Positions 60,552-64,000 of a stretch of 64,000 nt of DNA are shown here, piece by piece. The stretch covers positions 7,626 to 71,625 of the forward strand of contig DJWC01000017.1 of NCBI GenBank assembly GCA_002441445.1. Direction: 5' to 3'. The DNA comes from Pusillimonas sp. UBA6240. Its GTDB lineage: Bacteria > Pseudomonadota > Gammaproteobacteria > Burkholderiales > Burkholderiaceae_B. How positions within the stretch are numbered: position 1 is the first letter of the stretch; every line of letters starts with the position of its first letter. The translations under genes were made by a program, and so were the position numbers. The notes under the pieces are model-generated. The model made no database searches and was not told the origin of the DNA. It was given only the letters and a program-made list of their open reading frames with translations.

Positions 60552-61535
60552 ATGGCGATTTTGATTACAGGCGGGGCCGGTTTTGTGGGGCTCAATCTCG
60601 TAGAGCAATGTTTACTGCAAAAGCAGCACGTTGTGCTATTTGGGCCCGTCCCGCCAACGGCCCGCGACTACCTGAACCAATTCAAGGGCGCCGAATCGCA
60701 TTTACGTCTGGTTGAGGGGGATGTGCGCAAGGCGGATGAGCTGGACTCGGCCATTGTGCGCTATCAGATAAGGCAAATCGTCCATGGCGCCGCCATTACG
60801 GCGGATATAGAACGCGAAAAAACATCCGCACGAGCGATTGTTGATGTCAATGTGGGCGGGACCGTGGAGGTGCTAGAGGCGGCTTTACGGCACCGTGTTG
60901 AGCGGGTGATTCAATTGGGTACCGGTTCGATTTTTGGCTCCGCCGGAAACGTACAGGGCCCCTTGGATGAGGTCGACAGTGCTGTGCTGCCACAATCTTT
61001 ATACGGCATCAGTAAATACGCAGCGGAGCGCATAGCCGTTCGATATCGACAGGCTCGCGGACTGCCTGTTTCGGTATTGCGGTTGGGTATGGTGTTTGGT
61101 CGCTGGGAGTACGACAGCGGCTTGCGCGATACGTTGAGTTTGCCGTGGCAAGTGGCGCGTTCGGCGCGCGCAGGCGAGCATGTAGTGTTGCATACCGACG
61201 CCGGTAATGACTGGGTATACGCCAATGATGTTGCTCAAGGCATAAGGGCTGCGCTGGCGGCGGATGCGCTGCCGGAGCCGGTATATCATTTGTCAGCCGG
61301 GCAGGAGTGGTCAGTGCGCGATTGGTGCGCCTTACTGAAACAAAGGTATCCGCAATTTTCCTATGGGTTTTCCCAAAATTTGGGCGATTGCACAATTGGA
61401 CGGAATAAGGCGTCCAAGCGTGCCATCTTCAGCATTGAACGCTTGGTCCGCGATACCGGCTATCGTCCTCAGTTTTTATTGAATGACGCTTTTACAGACT
61501 ATATGGAGTGGAGCGACGCCGCGCACACCAGGTGA
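60552..61535 (+). CDS. Extended short-chain dehydrogenase (NAD-dependent epimerase/dehydratase family)
   Basis: This 327-residue protein has the nucleotide-binding GGAGFVG at the start, an active-site YGISK (Tyr and Lys of YxxxK) and a Ser/Thr in LGTGSIFGSAG. The family acts on sugar nucleotides and on other hydroxyacyl substrates; no sugar gene lies near. It is the last gene of the plus-strand series and converges on the crotonase gene. It may oxidise or reduce a hydroxy intermediate. Confidence 0.88.
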   Translation: MAILITGGAGFVGLNLVEQCLLQKQHVVLFGPVPPTARDYLNQFKGAESHLRLVEGDVRKADELDSAIVRYQIRQIVHGAAITADIEREKTSARAIVDVNVGGTVEVLEAALRHRVERVIQLGTGSIFGSAGNVQGPLDEVDSAVLPQSLYGISKYAAERIAVRYRQARGLPVSVLRLGMVFGRWEYDSGLRDTLSLPWQVARSARAGEHVVLHTDAGNDWVYANDVAQGIRAALAADALPEPVYHLSAGQEWSVRDWCALLKQRYPQFSYGFSQNLGDCTIGRNKASKRAIFSIERLVRDTGYRPQFLLNDAFTDYMEWSDAAHTR

Positions 61536-61685
61536 ACAGCGCGGCGCGTAATCGATAGAGGGCATGCTCCCCATGGCGAGCATATGTCCGTCGAAAGTTA
61601 GTGCACAGGCTGGGTTCGCATCAGCGGCTTGTTGCCGAGTTTCTTGTTGATATCGGAACTGCTCATCTTTATGCGTTATCAGCGG

Positions 61686-62489
61686 CTAGACTCCCTTGAA
61701 GCGTGGCTGTCTTTTCTCAGCGAAGGCGCGCTGGCCCTCTTGGTAATCCAGGCTTGCGAAGCAAGCCTGGACCGCCTCGTTCACCTTTGCAACGTTTTTA
61801 ACATTAGGGTCACCCAAAATATGGCGTAACGCCAATTTTGTTGCATGCAAGGTAAGTGGCGCGTTTTGCGCTATTTCAGCTGTAATTTCGTTAAGTTTCC
61901 AATTGAAGTCTTCTGCCGCGAAACTCTGATTGACCAAATTGATGCGTTCGGCCTCCAGGCCATCGAAAGTGCGGGCGGTAAAAAATAAATCTGTTGCGCG
62001 GGCCGCCCCGATCATATCGACCATTCGTTGTAGCCCTGCTACATCGTAGCCGAGCCCTAGAAGGGCTGCCGGCATGCGGAATCGTGTATTGTGCGCACAG
62101 TAACGCAGGTCGCATGCCAGCATGAGGCCGAGGCCGCCGCCCATGCAGACGCCTTGAATTCCCGCGACCACGGGTTTCGTACATGCACTTAATGCGTATT
62201 GGGCCTCGTGGACGGCGATCGCGTACTCGGCGATTTGTCGGGGCGTTTCGCGAGCGTTGCCGAATTCCGATATGTCGGCTCCCGACACGAAGGCCTTGTT
62301 TCCTGCGCCGAGCAATAGCAACACCCGAACTTCCGGGTCTTGTTCCGCAACAGCAACGATTTGTTTAAGTTCGCGCCACATCGATAAAGACATGGCGTTG
62401 TAACGGTCTGGATTACTGACGTATAGCCGGGCCACAGCCGCATCTTTTTCAAGGTATACGGTTCCTTTCGAGGAGGCGGTGTTGTTCAT
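61686..62489 (-). CDS. Crotonase-family protein lacking both catalytic glutamates
   Basis: This 267-residue protein is a paralogue of the one at 52542. It has KAFVSGADISEFGNARETP and IQGVCMGGGLGLMLACDLRY for the oxyanion hole, and RMPAALLGLGYDVAGLQRM where the hydratase glutamates should be. The same loss as in its paralogue suggests a shared non-hydratase reaction. The start at 62489 has AAGGA upstream; the longer frame is not coding-like. It lies at the end of the cluster, convergent with the SDR gene and divergent from the GntR gene. Confidence 0.88.
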   Translation of the reverse strand: MNNTASSKGTVYLEKDAAVARLYVSNPDRYNAMSLSMWRELKQIVAVAEQDPEVRVLLLLGAGNKAFVSGADISEFGNARETPRQIAEYAIAVHEAQYALSACTKPVVAGIQGVCMGGGLGLMLACDLRYCAHNTRFRMPAALLGLGYDVAGLQRMVDMIGAARATDLFFTARTFDGLEAERINLVNQSFAAEDFNWKLNEITAEIAQNAPLTLHATKLALRHILGDPNVKNVAKVNEAVQACFASLDYQEGQRAFAEKRQPRFKGV

Positions 62490-62946
62490 TAGCAATTCCT
62501 TTAAACAGCGCCCCCTTGGGGCACTCCAGTCGAGCACCCCTTGCGGAAGCGCAGGGATCAACAGGACATCGTGGTCCCGAAGGTGAGCGCAGCCAGGGCT
62601 TCTGTGTCTGGCACCTTGATGCCTTGCAGGAAGAGCAATGGCGTTATGCCGGACGGCAGTGCTGCCGGGTCGGGCTGATTGGCGGTTTTGGGAGGAAATG
62701 TCTGCATATTCATGAAAGAAGGTTCGAGGCCCGGCGTAGTGATTGACTGGGTTGCATCCCGTTGTCACATTAAAATAACGGCATCGGTCGGGGGCTCACC
62801 CCCTATTGAGTCAGTATTATTTATTTAGATATAAATATATTTATAGTCTGCTATAAATTCATTTGCAAGCCTTTCTGAATATAATGAAGAGGGTGTGCAA
62901 GCCCACATTGGCTCCCCGCCCCGCCAATGTGAACGTTAAGGTGCAT
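62490..62946. other. Divergent intergenic region between the crotonase and GntR genes
   Basis: These 457 bases carry the AT-rich palindrome at 62830-62845 and a related half at 62850-62866 (GCTATAAATTCATTTGC). A short open frame on the minus strand (62558-62713, 51 codons) lacks a ribosome site and may be a remnant of a larger gene. The TTG at 62863 and ATG at 62884 are other possible starts for the GntR gene. Confidence 0.45.
62830..62845. promoter_or_regulatory. AT-rich palindrome, second copy of the candidate operator
   Basis: TATAAATATATTTATA is a perfect 16-base palindrome and shares its core plus one flanking G with the site at 56087. It lies about 100 bases before the ATG at 62947 of the GntR-family gene. 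A nearby partial copy lies at 62850-62866. Autoregulation plus control of the CoA-transferase operon is a reasonable inference. Confidence 0.5.
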
Positions 62947-63609
62947 ATGAAGGTAAGTGAACGGATACGGCAATCCATTGAGGAAGACATCGGAGCCGGT
63001 ACGCTGTTGCCGGGTGACGTCATCGACGAGAGCGAACTGGCCCGGAAGTTCAACGTTTCGCGCACGCCCGTGCGCGAAGCAATGCTTCAGTTGGAAGCGC
63101 AGAACATGTTGGTAAGCCAGCCGCGCCAAGGAATGGTCGTGGCCAAAATGGACGTTCAGCAGTTGCTAGCCATTTGGGAATTGCTGGTCGAAATGGAAGG
63201 CGTCTGTGCCCGCTTGGCATGTGAAAGGATGTCTCAAGAAGAGCGGGATGAATTGGCGCGCGTGCACGCCGCCGCAAAAAAGATCGTCGAAACGGGCGAT
63301 ACCGACGGGTGGCGTGCTGTCAACCTGGCATTCCATGATGTGCTCTACGTAGGGGCTCGCAACCCATACTTGCGTCAGGAAATTCTCCGTTTGCGTGCTC
63401 GTACCGGGGCGTATTTGCAGCATGCTTTCAGTGCGCTAGGCCGCTTGCATTCCTCATACGAGCAACATGAAGAACTGTTGAATGCGATTATGGCGCGTGA
63501 TCCCGAAGCTGCACACAAAATGATGATGCGTCATATTAGTTTGGATCAAGGGGCGCGCGGATTAACGGATTTCCTGATCAATTTACCGAAATCGCTGCTG
63601 AGCCCATAG
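62947..63609 (+). CDS. GntR-family (FCD) transcriptional regulator
   Basis: This 220-residue protein has a winged HTH (DESELARKFNVSRTPVREAM) and an FCD domain (LAFHDVLYVGARNPYLRQEI). The start at 62947 (MKVSERIRQSIEEDIGAG) gives the usual family N-terminus with AAGG upstream; starts at 62863 (TTG) or 62884 would add residues without similarity. It diverges from the crotonase gene and lies beside the palindrome shared with the CoA-transferase promoter, so it is the likely regulator of the cluster. Confidence 0.88.
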   Translation: MKVSERIRQSIEEDIGAGTLLPGDVIDESELARKFNVSRTPVREAMLQLEAQNMLVSQPRQGMVVAKMDVQQLLAIWELLVEMEGVCARLACERMSQEERDELARVHAAAKKIVETGDTDGWRAVNLAFHDVLYVGARNPYLRQEILRLRARTGAYLQHAFSALGRLHSSYEQHEELLNAIMARDPEAAHKMMMRHISLDQGARGLTDFLINLPKSLLSP

Positions 63610-63613
63610 CCCT

Positions 63614-63958
63614 TCACTTTGATCCGTTCTGCATCACAGCGCTTTTGCGAATGGCGATAAGGACCAAGGGCGCCTCGTACGAAGGCCTCGCTTCAGCCGG
63701 CAAGCCGCCGAGCATGGCTGCAAAGGCGACAATAAGGGTGTAGCCAGCTCCCTTCACTTGTTCGAAATCTACGATCGCCCCACCTTTAATGGGAAGCGAA
63801 GTTTCTACCAGATAAGCTGTCATGAGCTGGTCATTCAGGGCGGCGCCTATACGCTTATTGACAAGGCCGGAAAGAAAGGTATTCAGGCCGGGGTAGCTTT
63901 TATATCGATGCCTTCTTGCGATTTGGGATGAAGGCCGTTTTCCTATGGTAAGCCGCAT
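63614..63958 (-). pseudogene. Decayed fragment of an amino-acid-type (family 3) ABC binding protein
   Basis: The minus frame encodes YPGLNTFLSGLVNKRIGAAL, NDQLMTAYLVETSLPIKGGA. This resembles the segment of family-3 binding proteins in which the ligand-gating sequence DAALNDRLxxAYLLKT precedes a hinge. No signal peptide, N-lobe start or conserved C-terminus is present, and the frame is only 114 codons. It is best seen as a remnant. This is recognition by pattern only; it could also be a spurious frame. Confidence 0.35.
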
Positions 63959-63965
63959 GAATGCC

Positions 63966-64000
63966 TGGTGCCGGCTAGAGGAGTCGAACCCCCGACCTTC
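63966..64000 (-). tRNA. 3' end of a tRNA gene, probably tRNA-Thr, cut by the window edge
   Basis: On the minus strand the window starts with GAAGGTCGGGGGTTCGACTC and ends in AGCCGGCACCA: a T-arm with the TTCGACT loop, an acceptor 3' strand and an encoded CCA. A GCCGGC acceptor fits tRNA-Thr in this group, but the anticodon lies outside the window, so the identity is uncertain. The 3' end faces the low-GC gene cluster. Confidence 0.7.

Noticed and set aside
62558..62713. Short minus-strand open frame of 51 codons upstream of the crotonase gene
   Set aside because: No ribosome site precedes it and no family is recognised; it may be the end of a lost gene but cannot be supported as coding.

Overview
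The window is a GC-rich bacterial chromosome segment. Its gene content suggests a betaproteobacterium of the Alcaligenaceae type (Bordetella, Achromobacter, Pusillimonas and relatives): eight periplasmic Bug/TctC-type binding proteins, four CaiB/BaiF-family CoA-transferases, many IclR and FCD-type GntR regulators, and a general L-amino-acid ABC transporter. The genus cannot be fixed from the sequence. No insertion sequence, phage gene or CRISPR array was seen.

Region 1-6.1 kb. A family-5 ABC binding protein (partial) diverges from a Fur-box-controlled operon. The operon encodes a CobN-like metallochelatase with a signal peptide and a C-terminal membrane anchor, a TolQ/ExbB-like channel protein, and a DUF2149-like protein with an ExbD-like membrane segment. 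It resembles the hmuS-type heme cassettes of Bacteroidetes and looks like an envelope chelatase/dechelatase joined to a proton-motive-force motor. A TonB-dependent receptor lies at 7.9-10.1 kb. This is the most unusual system in the window.

Region 6.2-15.5 kb. Housekeeping and small genes (thpR, a GFA protein, dtd, a thioredoxin-like protein), a LysR-controlled Bug/asparaginase-like pair whose enzyme has lost substrate-binding residues, and a TerC-family gene with a yybP-ykoY Mn2+ riboswitch.

Region 15.5-22.6 kb. GntR-aapJQMP-threonine aldolase, divergent from an alpha/beta hydrolase that carries every known catalytic and fluoride-pocket residue of fluoroacetate dehalogenase. Together these could form a route from an imported beta-hydroxy amino acid, possibly 4-fluorothreonine, through a haloacetate.

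Region 22.6-55.3 kb. A run of compact catabolic operons, each with its own regulator and usually a Bug protein. They are IclR/MaoC/CoA-transferase/Bug/thiolase; an FbpABC-like transporter fused into an operon with a CoA-transferase and a CitE-like lyase; acyl-CoA ligase/thiolase/Bug with a divergent IclR; an eight-gene amidohydrolase/aldehyde dehydrogenase/cupin/isopropylmalate-dehydrogenase-like/Bug/tautomerase/ABM/amidase series under a double-HTH GntR regulator; and CoA-transferase/GntR/crotonase/Bug/Bug.

Region 55.3-64 kb. A more AT-rich segment with a second, paralogous CoA-transferase/crotonase/Bug/GntR module, plus an alpha/beta hydrolase, an NMT1/THI5-like protein without a signal peptide and a sugar-epimerase-like SDR. 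A shared AT-rich palindrome lies upstream of both the CoA-transferase and the GntR gene. The segment ends in a decayed binding-protein fragment and the 3' end of a tRNA gene facing inward, the usual arrangement for an island inserted at a tRNA gene.
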